Positions 8,262-17,779 of a DNA stretch of 64,000 nucleotides are shown here, piece after piece. The notes under the pieces were generated by a model, which saw only the letters and a program-made list of their open reading frames with translations, was not told the DNA's origin and made no database searches. The first letter of the stretch is position 1. Each line of letters opens with the position of its first letter. The DNA lies in NCBI RefSeq assembly GCF_004358425.1, contig NZ_CP037948.1, positions 1,550,001 to 1,614,000 on the forward strand. The letters run 5' to 3'. Made by a program: the position numbers and the translations under genes. Source of the stretch: Qipengyuania sediminis. GTDB taxonomy: Bacteria; Pseudomonadota; Alphaproteobacteria; Sphingomonadales; Sphingomonadaceae.

Positions 8262-8310
8262 TTGACGACCTGAGCGGTCTGATATAAAGATGATATCACA
8301 ACCATATCGG
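8262..8310 (+). promoter_or_regulatory. candidate promoter and operator of the SPFH-RHH pair
   Basis: TTGACG at 8262-8267 and TATAAA at 8283-8288 form a sigma-70-like pair with a short 15-base spacer. Overlapping and just downstream are three ATAT-centred elements: TGATAT at 8280-8285, the palindrome TGATATCA at 8291-8298, and CCATATCGG at 8302-8310. They stand out from the GC-rich surroundings. Their position just before the SPFH start suggests an operator, plausibly for the ribbon-helix-helix protein encoded downstream. This is pattern-based only. Confidence 0.4.
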
Positions 8311-8321
8311 TGGAGGTGGAT

Positions 8322-9233
8322 GTGACGATCGAATTGAAGGGCATGAATACGAGCCATGAACGCGCGGGCTCGAGCTTCAGCGGCTACCCCATGTTGCTGG
8401 TGCTTCTCATCCTTCTGGCACTTGTGGGCTGGCACTTTGCCGAGCATTTCCCGGAGGGGCCGGACGGGTTTTCGCCGGGGCTGTTCGTCACTCTGATTGG
8501 CCTCGAAGCCTTCGCCTTCCTGTTCGTGCTGTGCGGCTTCTTCATGATCCAGCCCAACCAGGCCGCGGTGCTGACCCTGTTCGGCGCCTACAAGGGGACC
8601 GAACGCAAGGAGGGCCTGCGCTGGGTCTGGCCCTGGATCATGCGCGCCAAGATCAGCGTGCGCGCGCACAACGTCCATTCCGAGCGCGTGAAAATCAATG
8701 AATTGCGCGGCAATCCGATCGAAATCGCCTGCAATGTCGTCTGGCGCGTGGCCGATACCGCGCAGGCAAGCTTCGACGTCGACGATTACAAGCAGTTCGT
8801 GAACATCCAGATCGAAGCGGGGCTGCGAACGGTCGGCTCGCGCCACCCCTATGACGATCTCGACGGCGAGGAGGTCACGCTGCGCGGCAGCGGCGAACAG
8901 GTAAACCGCGAACTGCTCGAGGAATTGAACGACCGAATGAAGGCGGCCGGCATCATCGTCGATGAGGCGGGGCTTACCCACCTCGCCTATGCGCCCGAGA
9001 TCGCCAGCGCCATGCTGCGCCGCCAGCAGGCCGAAGCGGTCATCGCCGCGCGCGCCAAGCTGGTGATCGGCGCGGTCGGCATGGTGGAGGATGCATTGAC
9101 CAAGCTCAGCCAGGACGGGATCGTCGATCTCGATAACGAGCGCCGCGCGACCATGGTCAGCAATCTCATGGTGGTGCTGTGCGGCGAGCGGGAGGCGCAG
9201 CCGGTGGTGAACGCCGGGACGCTTTACCAGTAA
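8322..9233 (+). CDS. SPFH domain (stomatin/prohibitin-like) membrane protein
   Basis: Membrane-anchored SPFH protein of about 303 residues. Two hydrophobic segments ([14 protein letters not shown] and [23 protein letters not shown]) precede a typical SPFH domain opening with [26 protein letters not shown] and ending in [27 protein letters not shown]. Such proteins form membrane microdomain scaffolds. GTG 8322 is chosen because GGAGG lies five bases upstream; ATG 8343 is the alternative. The upstream region holds AT-rich palindromes. A ribbon-helix-helix gene begins 23 bases after the stop. Partner and role are unknown. Confidence 0.88.
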   Translation: MTIELKGMNTSHERAGSSFSGYPMLLVLLILLALVGWHFAEHFPEGPDGFSPGLFVTLIGLEAFAFLFVLCGFFMIQPNQAAVLTLFGAYKGTERKEGLRWVWPWIMRAKISVRAHNVHSERVKINELRGNPIEIACNVVWRVADTAQASFDVDDYKQFVNIQIEAGLRTVGSRHPYDDLDGEEVTLRGSGEQVNRELLEELNDRMKAAGIIVDEAGLTHLAYAPEIASAMLRRQQAEAVIAARAKLVIGAVGMVEDALTKLSQDGIVDLDNERRATMVSNLMVVLCGEREAQPVVNAGTLYQ

Positions 9234-9256
9234 GCGCCACAGGAGCTCTGGCGGCG

Positions 9257-9454
9257 ATGCAGAGGAAAGCCTTCGCGCTTCGGCTCGACCCGGCGGTCTA
9301 TGCCGCCATCGAGCGGCTCGCCGCGGCCGAGCTGCGCAGCGCAAATGCCGAGATCGAGATCCTGCTGCGCGAGGCCCTGGCAAAGCGCGGGGTTACCATC
9401 GAGCGCACCCCGCCGCCCAAGCGCGGGCGGCCCGCGGTCAGAAGGCTCGATTGA
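9257..9454 (+). CDS. Arc-like ribbon-helix-helix DNA-binding protein
   Basis: Small 65-residue protein. The pattern KAFALRLDPAVYAAIERLAAAELRSANAEIEILLREAL matches a ribbon-helix-helix fold: one beta strand with alternating polar residues (KAFALRL) and two helices containing SANAEIE. A basic Pro/Arg-rich tail follows. Such proteins bind DNA as dimers and are often antitoxins or autoregulators. No toxin gene is adjacent; the partner gene is the SPFH protein upstream. ATG 9257 is preceded by AGGAG about 11 bases upstream. Binding to the ATAT-centred repeats before the SPFH gene is a testable guess. Confidence 0.85.
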   Translation: MQRKAFALRLDPAVYAAIERLAAAELRSANAEIEILLREALAKRGVTIERTPPPKRGRPAVRRLD

Positions 9455-9467
9455 TCGTAGGCTGCGC

Positions 9468-10166
9468 CTAGCGTTGCAATCCGGCGCTCTGCGGCCCTTC
9501 GCCTTCACCGACCCCATAGGCATCGGCGATGGTGCTTGCGCGCGCGAAGATCGGCGCCGCTTCCGGAGTGCCCGACGCGGGCATGAACTGTATCAGCAGC
9601 GCCGCGGCATCCGCGTCGCCTGCGGAGGCCGCGACCAGCCAATGCGCCAGCGCCTCGCCCATGTCGCGCTGGACGCCCTGGCCGTTTGCATAGAGGACGC
9701 CCATGCCTTCCAGACCGTGCGCGCTGCCCATGCGGGCGGCCGCCTGGTAGTAACGCATAGCGGCTTCGTAATCGCGTTCCACCCCCGCCCCGCGGGCGTG
9801 CATGACGCCAAGGCTGGCCATCGCACCCGCGAGCTTCTGGGCCGCGGCCTTGCGGAAGAGCAGCACGGCATCCTCGTGCGAGCCGGCCATCTTCCCTTCG
9901 TCGATCATCACGCCCATGCGCCACTGAGCGAAGGCATCGTCCTTGGCGGCGGCGGCGCGGTAGAGCTCCGCAGCGCGCGTGGGGTCGCGAACAACGCCCT
10001 CACCCGTCTCGTACATCCAGCCGAGCGTCGCAGTGGCTTCGGGGTCGCCCGCGTCCGCATCGGCAGCGATCGAGGCGTAGGAAAATACCGGCGTTTCCCC
10101 GGCGATGGCGGGAACACCGGGAAAGGCCAGCGCAGCGGCGGCAAGGAAATTGGAAAGAATACGCAT
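9468..10166 (-). CDS. secreted Sel1-repeat protein
   Basis: Exported 232-residue protein built of Sel1-type (TPR-like) repeats. After a signal peptide ending near residue 23 (GVPAIAG), successive units read ATLGWMYETGEGV, AQWRMGVMIDEGK, AMASLGVMHARGAGV and GLEGMGVLYANGQGV, each followed by a basic/Ala second helix. Sel1 proteins are protein-protein adaptors. The frame is open further upstream, but the signal peptide supports ATG 10166. The C-terminal end (IADAYGVGEGEGPQ) is non-repetitive. It converges with the ribbon-helix-helix gene, 13 bases apart. The binding partner is unknown. Confidence 0.9.
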   Translation of the reverse strand: MRILSNFLAAAALAFPGVPAIAGETPVFSYASIAADADAGDPEATATLGWMYETGEGVVRDPTRAAELYRAAAAKDDAFAQWRMGVMIDEGKMAGSHEDAVLLFRKAAAQKLAGAMASLGVMHARGAGVERDYEAAMRYYQAAARMGSAHGLEGMGVLYANGQGVQRDMGEALAHWLVAASAGDADAAALLIQFMPASGTPEAAPIFARASTIADAYGVGEGEGPQSAGLQR

Positions 10167-10247
10167 GGTGCGACCCCAGCGAAAGCCCAAGGGGCTGGTT
10201 CGGCTATACCAATCTTCAGGCGCTTCGCCGGTTCCCGGCACCGGCTT

Positions 10248-11309
10248 CTACGGAAGAAGATGCCCGGCCCGGTCGCGCTTTGCCGCCAGATAGCCCGCGT
10301 TGTGCGCGCCCCCCGCCAGCGCCAGGGGCACCCGCTCGGTCACTGTAACCCCCGCCGCAGCGAACGCCGCGAGCTTGGCGGGATTGTTGGTCATAAGACG
10401 GATTTGTGTAATGCCGAGGAGGTCGAGCATTCGGGCCGCCACGGGAAAGTCGCGTGCTTCCTCCGGCAAGCCCAGCCGCGTATTCGCATCTAAGGTATCG
10501 AAACCCTGATCCTGCAACCGATAGGCGCGCAGCTTATTGACGAGGCCGATCCCGCGCCCTTCCTGGCGAAGATAAAGCACCACGCCCCAGCCCCCGCGTC
10601 GCGCTTCCGCGGAGATGGCTGCAAGCGCATCATCGAGCTGAGGGCCGCAGTCGCATTTTAGGCTGCCGAATACGTCCCCCGTCAGGCATTCGGAATGCAG
10701 GCGGACCAGGGGCACGCACTCTGCGCTGCGCCGTCCGATCACCAGCGCGACGTGTTCGCGAAGATCGTCGGGGCTGCGGAAAGCAATCATCTCCGCCTCT
10801 TCCAGCGCACGTACCGGCAGCCGCGCGCGCGTCGCGACGGTTAACCGTGCGGGGTCGGCGAATGCCGCGAGGTCGGCGGCCGCGAATTCCTGCACTTCGC
10901 CAGCCCCATCGGGTGCCACCATGAAAGCAGGGAGGATGCCCGCGATCCGCGCCAGTTCCAGCGCTGCTTCGGCATGCCTCCCCCAACCGAGCGGCAGGGC
11001 GGCGAAGGGCCCTTTCAGCGGCGCCGAAAGATCGAGCGCCGGATCGGCCACGGCGCGCGCGGCCGCGAGCTCGAACCGCTCCGCCCCGCGCAGCAAAACG
11101 GCCGCGCCCGGCACCGCGGCTTCGCGCTGGTTGGCGAGTTTCAGCGTCGCAGCGCGGCTGGCGGAGATCAGCAGGCAGTCCGACGTCGGGTCGCCAAAGG
11201 CGGTCTCGATTGGCTGCAGGACGGGCGCGCCTTCGCCTGCGATCGGCCAGCCGTGCCGCAGCGCGTCCACCGCCTGCGCGGCGCGGCGGGAGGGGGAAGG
11301 CGCGCTCAG
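10248..11309 (-). CDS. ribA: GTP cyclohydrolase II
   Basis: First committed enzyme of riboflavin synthesis: GTP to diaminohydroxy-pyrimidine ribosylamino phosphate, formate and pyrophosphate. The C-terminal half has the zinc site (HSECLTGDVFGSLKCDCG), the RQEGRGIGL motif and NNPAKL. About 140 residues precede it, beginning RRAAQAVDALRHGWPI; no DHBP-synthase motif is seen there. There is no good start codon. In-frame GTG 11270 would remove part of the conserved-looking RRAAQAVDALRHGW segment. CTG 11309 keeps it, overlaps the xth stop and has a GGAG about 10 bases upstream. No ATG, GTG or TTG exists between these points in frame. The coordinates given use CTG and are uncertain by about 13 codons. 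Confidence 0.88.
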   Translation of the reverse strand: MSAPSPSRRAAQAVDALRHGWPIAGEGAPVLQPIETAFGDPTSDCLLISASRAATLKLANQREAAVPGAAVLLRGAERFELAAARAVADPALDLSAPLKGPFAALPLGWGRHAEAALELARIAGILPAFMVAPDGAGEVQEFAAADLAAFADPARLTVATRARLPVRALEEAEMIAFRSPDDLREHVALVIGRRSAECVPLVRLHSECLTGDVFGSLKCDCGPQLDDALAAISAEARRGGWGVVLYLRQEGRGIGLVNKLRAYRLQDQGFDTLDANTRLGLPEEARDFPVAARMLDLLGITQIRLMTNNPAKLAAFAAAGVTVTERVPLALAGGAHNAGYLAAKRDRAGHLLP

Positions 11310-12109
11310 AACGCGAACTCCGTGACCAGCGGCACGTGGTCGGAAGGCTGGGTCCAGCCCCGCGTCTCTTCGTGCACGCGATGGCCGAGCGTTTGCGCGG
11401 CCAGCGCGGGGCTCGCCCACATATGATCGAGGCGGCGCCCCCGGTCGTGCGCGCGCCAGTCCTTCGCGCGGTAGCTCCACCAGCTGTAGCAGCGTTCGGG
11501 CGCGGCGATGTGCTTGCGGCCGAGATCTTCCCAGCCGTGCGCTTCCATGAAACGCGTGAGGCTTTCGACCTCGACCGGCGTGTGGCTGACGGTTTTCAGC
11601 AGCGCTTTGTGGTTCCAGACATCGCTTTCAAGCGGCGCGACATTGAAGTCGCCGACGATCAGTGTCGGCCGGTCGACCCGCTCTGCCCAGCGCGTCATCC
11701 GTTCGAGGAAATCGAGCTTCTGGCCGAACTTGGGATTGAGGCTGCGGTCGGGCACATCGCCCCCGGCGGGGATATAGACGTTCTCGACCACCATCCCCTG
11801 CATGGCGGGAGCGGTCAGTTCCACGCCCACATGCCGCGCTTCGCCATTGTCCTGCCAGTCGTGCTTGGAGAAGTCGCGGAGCGGTATCCTGCTGACCGTT
11901 GCGACCCCGTGATAGCCCTTTTGCCCGTGCACGACGACATGCTCATAGCCGGCAGCGCGCACCGCTTCATAGGGGAACTGATGGTCCTGGCACTTGATCT
12001 CCTGCAGGCACAGCACGTCGGGCGCCTGCTGTGCCAGGAAGCGCGTCACCTGGTCGATGCGCAGGCGAACCGAATTGATGTTCCAGGTCGCGACCGAAAG
12101 CGTGGGCAT
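11306..12109 (-). CDS. xth: exodeoxyribonuclease III
   Basis: Base-excision repair AP endonuclease and 3'-exonuclease of the ExoIII family, 267 residues. Visible motifs are ATWNINSVR (start of the fold), LCLQEIKCQD with the metal-binding Glu, NVYIPAGGD, VGDFNVAP with the catalytic Asp/Asn, and the C-terminal RLDHMWAS and PSDHVPLV with the catalytic His. All key residues are present. ATG 12109 begins the conserved N-terminal strand. Its stop overlaps the probable ribA start. It is divergent from the alkaline phosphatase gene, with 90 bases between the starts. Confidence 0.96.
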   Translation of the reverse strand: MPTLSVATWNINSVRLRIDQVTRFLAQQAPDVLCLQEIKCQDHQFPYEAVRAAGYEHVVVHGQKGYHGVATVSRIPLRDFSKHDWQDNGEARHVGVELTAPAMQGMVVENVYIPAGGDVPDRSLNPKFGQKLDFLERMTRWAERVDRPTLIVGDFNVAPLESDVWNHKALLKTVSHTPVEVESLTRFMEAHGWEDLGRKHIAAPERCYSWWSYRAKDWRAHDRGRRLDHMWASPALAAQTLGHRVHEETRGWTQPSDHVPLVTEFAF

Positions 12110-12199
12110 GGAGGGGCGATTAGGGAGGACAGCGTGAAAAGTCACCTTGCCCTCGCCGCCCCGAAGGATACCAAGCATGTCAGAGCCACTGGAGCTGCC

Positions 12200-13588
12200 A
12201 TGACCCCGCTTGCCCGCCTCGCCTTGCTGCTCGCCGCGCTGCCGCTGGCGGCGTGTCAGACGAACAATACCATCGCTTCCGCGCCCCCGCCCTCGCGCGC
12301 GAAGAACGTAATCCTGTTCGTGGGCGACGGCATGGGCATCTCCACCATAACCGCGGCGCGCATCTACGAAGGGCAGAAGCGGGGGATGACGGGGGAGGAG
12401 AACATTCTCAGCTTCGAACGCCTGCCGAACGCGGCGCTGGTGAAGACCTACAACACCGATGCGCAGGTGCCCGACAGCGCGGGGACGGCGACCGCGATGA
12501 ACGCCGGGGTCAAGACACGCATCGGCTTTGTCGGCGTGAGCGAGGCGGCGGAACGCGGCGATTGCACGAGTGGCAAGGCAAACCCCCTGCCGTTGGTGGC
12601 CGAGGCGGCGAAGCGCGCGCGCCTGCAGGTCGGCATCGTCACCACCACCCGCATCACCCATGCCACGCCCGCGGCGGTATACGGCCACAGCGTCAGCCGC
12701 GACTGGGAAGCGGACAAGGACATCCCCGCCGCCGAGCGGCGCGAGGGATGCCGCGATCTCGCCGCGCAGCTTACCGCCTTTCCCTTCGACATCGCCCTGG
12801 GCGGCGGTAAAGCAAAGTTCTCAGGCAATCAGGCCGGGGGCGAGCGGCTGGAGCCACGCGCGAGTCTGGCGCAGGAGTGGGCGGATCGCACCGGCGGCAC
12901 ATATGTCGAGACTGCCGCTGCGCTCGCCGCCGCGCCGCAGGGGCGCCCGGTGCTGGGGCTCTTCGCGCCGAGCCACCTCACCTATATGCTCGACCGGAAG
13001 CCGGAGAGCACCGAGCCCACGCTGACCGAGATGACCGCGGCCGCGCTCGCGCGGCTGAAGGCCGATGGGCGCGGCTTCTACCTGATGGTCGAGGGCGGCC
13101 GGATCGATCATGCCCACCACGCGGGGCAAGCTGGCTATGCCCTGGAGGAAACCGTGGAATTTGCCCGCGCGGTCCAGCATGCGATCGACAACACCGATCC
13201 TGCCGAAACCCTGATCCTCGTCACCGCCGATCACAGCCATGTCTTTCACATCGCCGGCTATCCGAAGCGCGGCAATCCGATCCTGGGGCTGGTAACGGGC
13301 GGCGGCGAGGGCGAAGGATCGCCCGACGCGCCGGCAGTGGCGCTCGACGGGCAGCCCTATACGACGCTCGGCTACGGCAACGGACCCGGTGCGGTGAAAA
13401 GCCCGCGCCCGGCCCCCGACACCAGCCTGAAGGCGCGTCAGCAGGCGCTGGTACCGCTTCCCGCGGAAACTCACGGCGGAGAGGATGTAGCGCTTTACGC
13501 CGGCGGTCCGGGATCGGGCGAAGTACGCGGGGTCATGGAGCAGAGCCGCATCGGCCAGATCATCATGCGCGCACTGGGGCTCAGATAA
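12200..13588 (+). CDS. alkaline phosphatase (lipoprotein)
   Basis: PhoA-family phosphomonoesterase, 462 residues, anchored by a lipobox (LPLAAC, Cys19). The metal-binding VGDGMG motif lies near residue 41, the nucleophile is Ser93 in VPDSAGTATAMN, and later come GGRIDHAHHAG and VTADHSHV, the zinc-ligand motifs. The reaction is hydrolysis of phosphate monoesters outside the cytoplasm, normally for phosphate scavenging. ATG 12200 has GGAG five bases upstream. No Pho box was identified. A strong hairpin follows the stop. The chain has a Gly-rich segment (GGGEGEGS) before the last motif. Confidence 0.93.
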   Translation: MTPLARLALLLAALPLAACQTNNTIASAPPPSRAKNVILFVGDGMGISTITAARIYEGQKRGMTGEENILSFERLPNAALVKTYNTDAQVPDSAGTATAMNAGVKTRIGFVGVSEAAERGDCTSGKANPLPLVAEAAKRARLQVGIVTTTRITHATPAAVYGHSVSRDWEADKDIPAAERREGCRDLAAQLTAFPFDIALGGGKAKFSGNQAGGERLEPRASLAQEWADRTGGTYVETAAALAAAPQGRPVLGLFAPSHLTYMLDRKPESTEPTLTEMTAAALARLKADGRGFYLMVEGGRIDHAHHAGQAGYALEETVEFARAVQHAIDNTDPAETLILVTADHSHVFHIAGYPKRGNPILGLVTGGGEGEGSPDAPAVALDGQPYTTLGYGNGPGAVKSPRPAPDTSLKARQQALVPLPAETHGGEDVALYAGGPGSGEVRGVMEQSRIGQIIMRALGLR

Positions 13589-13594
13589 GCAAAA

Positions 13595-13625
13595 ACCCTC
13601 GTGCCGGGGGCATTGGCACGAGGGT
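13595..13625. terminator. hairpin terminator after alkaline phosphatase
   Basis: Perfect 11-base stem ACCCTCGTGCC (13595-13605) with GGCACGAGGGT (13615-13625) around a nine-base loop, six bases after the phosphatase stop. An A-run on the left gives a U-run for the opposite strand, so it may work in both directions. The right side lacks a clean U-run. The 177 bases from here to the lolA stop contain no convincing gene. Confidence 0.7.
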
Positions 13626-13802
13626 CCTTCATGCGTTCGTCACGCCTGGCACAAAGCGGGGAATTGAAGGCCTGGGCAACAGGGGGGAAACCCGCCTCCA
13701 GCCGCTTTGTCATCATGGTTTAGGCCGTTCCGGCTTTCGACCCGATGAATGGCCTGTATCGGATTGTCGCGCATGCCGCGCGGCTCGCCGCCCTACCGTT
13801 CC

Positions 13803-14459
13803 TCAGCGGCGACCGCCCGAGCGCCGCGGATCGGTGAAGGTGAACTTGCTGTCCGCGATTGCCGCGCCGAACTGCTGATTGCTCAGCCGCACGGTGGTGC
13901 GATTGTTTTGCGAATCGAGCGCGACCCAATTGGTTAGCCTGAGCCCGCCCGGTGCCGAGCCATCGCGGGTGAAGATCAGAGTGATCACGCCGAACTCCGG
14001 CCGCTTGCGATCGCGCACCTCGACCGCAACAACATTGTCGCCGCTCGGCACCAGCTTGCCATAGGTCTTCACATCGCGATTGGGATCGAGCAGCGCGCCC
14101 AGCGGCGAGTTGCCGATCGGCCAGCGCTGGACTTGGCGGACCTCGTAATCGACGAGATAAAGCGACTTGCCGTTCGAGACGACGAGCATCTTCGCGCTCG
14201 GCGCATACTCGAAACGGATCTTGCCCGGGCGCTTCAGATAGAGCTTGCCCGGAATGGTTGTGCCGTTGCGGTCGGTTTGCGTGAAATCAGCGGTCATCGT
14301 GGAGATGCCGCGCAAAGCGGCGACCGCGCGGTCGAGATCGCCAGTCTGCGCGACGGCTGCGGTTGGCACGACGAGCGCGCTGAGCGGCAACGCCGCGCCG
14401 AGCGAGAGGGCAAGCGCCGCACCCAGCGGCTTGGTCTTGAAGTCAGGCAAAGTGATCAT
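13803..14459 (-). CDS. lolA: outer-membrane lipoprotein carrier protein LolA
   Basis: Periplasmic chaperone that carries lipoproteins from LolCDE to the outer membrane. 218 residues; the signal peptide ends near residue 38 (PTAAVAQ). The mature chain has the LolA pattern: GISTMTADFTQTDRNGT, GKLYLKRPGKIRFEY with the conserved Arg-Phe-Tyr surface, and LVVSNGKSLYLVDYEVRQVQRWPI. Length is normal. In many alphaproteobacteria lolA lies beside ftsK and xth; here xth is about 1.7 kb away across the alkaline phosphatase, while ftsK is 18 kb away. The upstream neighbour on the same strand is rpmG. Confidence 0.93.
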   Translation of the reverse strand: MITLPDFKTKPLGAALALSLGAALPLSALVVPTAAVAQTGDLDRAVAALRGISTMTADFTQTDRNGTTIPGKLYLKRPGKIRFEYAPSAKMLVVSNGKSLYLVDYEVRQVQRWPIGNSPLGALLDPNRDVKTYGKLVPSGDNVVAVEVRDRKRPEFGVITLIFTRDGSAPGGLRLTNWVALDSQNNRTTVRLSNQQFGAAIADSKFTFTDPRRSGGRR

Positions 14460-14536
14460 GCTCCGTGCTGTGGATGCGGAGCTTTGAACTTGCTGTGAAT
14501 GCGCCGCGTTCCCGGCGTTCAGGCAGCCCCGGGGCC

Positions 14537-14704
14537 TTACTTGATCTTGGCTTCCTTGAACTCGACGTGCTTCTTCGCCACCGGATCATATTTGCGGAAG
14601 GTGAACTTCTCGGTGTGATTGCGCGGGTTCTTCTTGGTGACGTAATAGAAGCCCGTGTCTGCGGTCGAGACGAGCTTGATCTTGACGGTAGTGGGCTTCG
14701 CCAT
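14537..14704 (-). CDS. rpmG: 50S ribosomal protein L33
   Basis: Complete 55-residue L33. The sequence begins [20 protein letters not shown] and continues with [20 protein letters not shown]. It is the cysteine-free (zinc-independent) form typical of proteobacteria. ATG 14704 starts the protein although the frame is open upstream. It is flanked by lolA downstream and arfB upstream, all on the minus strand. A GC-only palindrome (GCCCCGGGGC) lies just past the stop but lacks a U-run. Confidence 0.97.
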   Translation of the reverse strand: MAKPTTVKIKLVSTADTGFYYVTKKNPRNHTEKFTFRKYDPVAKKHVEFKEAKIK

Positions 14705-14816
14705 GGTCGTGTCCTGAAGTCGCAAGAGGCGCGGGGACGCCTGAAAAACAAAGGGCGGCGCATCCCGCACCGCCGCTGCGCGGGCACCCATGCCCGCCCG
14801 CCCCGCCAAAGTCAAC

Positions 14817-15221
14817 CTACCACTCGACCTTGCCGCGCCCCGCCTTGACCGCGCCGCGCGCCTTCTTGGTCTTCAGCCGCTCCACCTTGCCAACCCGGTT
14901 GAGGCGCGTTTTCACGCGGCGCCTGGGCGGGGTCAGCGCTTCCTCGATCAGCTCGGCGAGCCGGGCGCGTGCCGCCTCGCGGTTATCTGCCTGCGTGCGG
15001 AACTCGCTTGCCGACAGCACCAGCTCGCCCGCCTTGGTCATGCGGCCGCCGGCGATGTCCTGCAACCGGTGAAAGGCATCAGGCGCAAGGCCCAGTGCGA
15101 ACACATCGACGCGCAGCTGCACCGCGGTTGCCACCTTGTTGACGTTCTGCCCGCCCGGCCCGCCCGCGGTGACGAACTTCTCATCGGCCAGCGCGAGTGC
15201 GCGGGCGACGATCTCATTCAT
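14817..15221 (-). CDS. arfB: peptidyl-tRNA hydrolase ArfB (ribosome rescue)
   Basis: Class I release-factor-like protein that frees stalled ribosomes by hydrolysing peptidyl-tRNA. 134 residues with the catalytic [10 protein letters not shown] motif at about 20-29 and a short basic C-terminal tail ([17 protein letters not shown]) that inserts into the empty mRNA channel. It lacks the stop-codon recognition domain of RF1/RF2, as expected. The start at ATG 15221 overlaps the end of the pseudouridine synthase gene by eight bases, so it belongs to the pabBC operon. Confidence 0.94.
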   Translation of the reverse strand: MNEIVARALALADEKFVTAGGPGGQNVNKVATAVQLRVDVFALGLAPDAFHRLQDIAGGRMTKAGELVLSASEFRTQADNREAARARLAELIEEALTPPRRRVKTRLNRVGKVERLKTKKARGAVKAGRGKVEW

Positions 15222-15866
15222 CGCGAAAGCCAAGCGCCGCGAAGTCCTGCGGCAGCGGAGCGGAGGCGACGATCGCAGGCTTGCCGCCGCGCGGTACCTC
15301 CAGCCCGGCAGCGTGGAGCATGGTGCGCCGCGCGCCGCCGGGGGTGCCATAGACCGGATCGCCGAGAAGCGGGATCCCCATTCCGCTCGCCGCATGGACT
15401 CGAATCTGATGCGTGCGTCCGGTTTCGGGCCGGAACTCCACCAGGGCGCGGCCCGCGATGACCGCGATCATACGCCAATGGGTGAGCGATGGTTTGCCCT
15501 TCTTCGCCGGGATCATCCGCCAGCCTGCCGCCGCGCTGCTGATCTTGGCGAGTGCCAGCTCCACCGTGCCCTCCTCCAGCTCCGGCACTCCCGCAAGCAC
15601 GCCGAGATAGCGCTTGGTTACGCTGCGCTCCTCGAAGGCGCGGGCGAAGCGCTTCAGCGCCTTGACATGGCGCGCGAGCAGGAGGCAGCCGCTGGTATCG
15701 GTGTCGAGCCGGTGGACGGGAACGGGCGGGTTGTGGAAGCCGAGTTTCAGCGCTTCGAGATGATCCGCGAGCGCTGCCCCGCCCTTGCGCGGGCGCTCGA
15801 TCGGCAGGCCGCCGGGCTTGTCGATCACCAGCGCCTCGGCATCCTCGAACAGGATCGGGATCGCGG

Positions 15867-15870
<4 letters not shown>
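15214..15870 (-). CDS. RluA-family RNA pseudouridine synthase
   Basis: Isomerises uridine to pseudouridine in rRNA or tRNA. 218 residues, without the N-terminal S4 domain found in long RluC/RluD enzymes. It contains the catalytic HRLDTDTSGCLLLAR motif (catalytic Asp in RLD), VTKRYLGVLAG, and the C-terminal ETGRTHQIRVHAA and LLGDPVYG motifs. The start overlaps the pabBC stop (ATGA), and its own stop overlaps the arfB start. The target base cannot be told from sequence; the compact form suggests a RluA- or TruC-type target. Confidence 0.92.
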
Positions 15871-17678
<1,808 letters not shown>

Positions 17679-17761
17679 GGCCCGGCGTCCTTTACCGCCT
17701 CCTCCGGCGCTGTCGAGACGCTTGACCCGCGCCGCCCGCCTGCCGCAAGCGGGCGTTCCCA

Positions 17762-17779
17762 AGAGGAGGACGGGCCCTG
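17762..17779 (+). promoter_or_regulatory. ribosome binding site and CTG start of the HerA-like gene
   Basis: AGAGGAGGA at 17762-17770 is followed seven bases later by CTG 17777. The frame has a TGA at 17723-17725 and no ATG, GTG or TTG between that stop and CTG. The next in-frame conventional start (GTG 17891) lies directly after the Walker A lysine and threonine, so it cannot be the true start. CTG initiation is therefore the simplest reading. Confidence 0.75.

Noticed and set aside
13495..13716. Small minus-strand open frame across the phosphatase end
   Set aside because: It spans the phosphatase 3' end and its terminator and has no ribosome site or motif.
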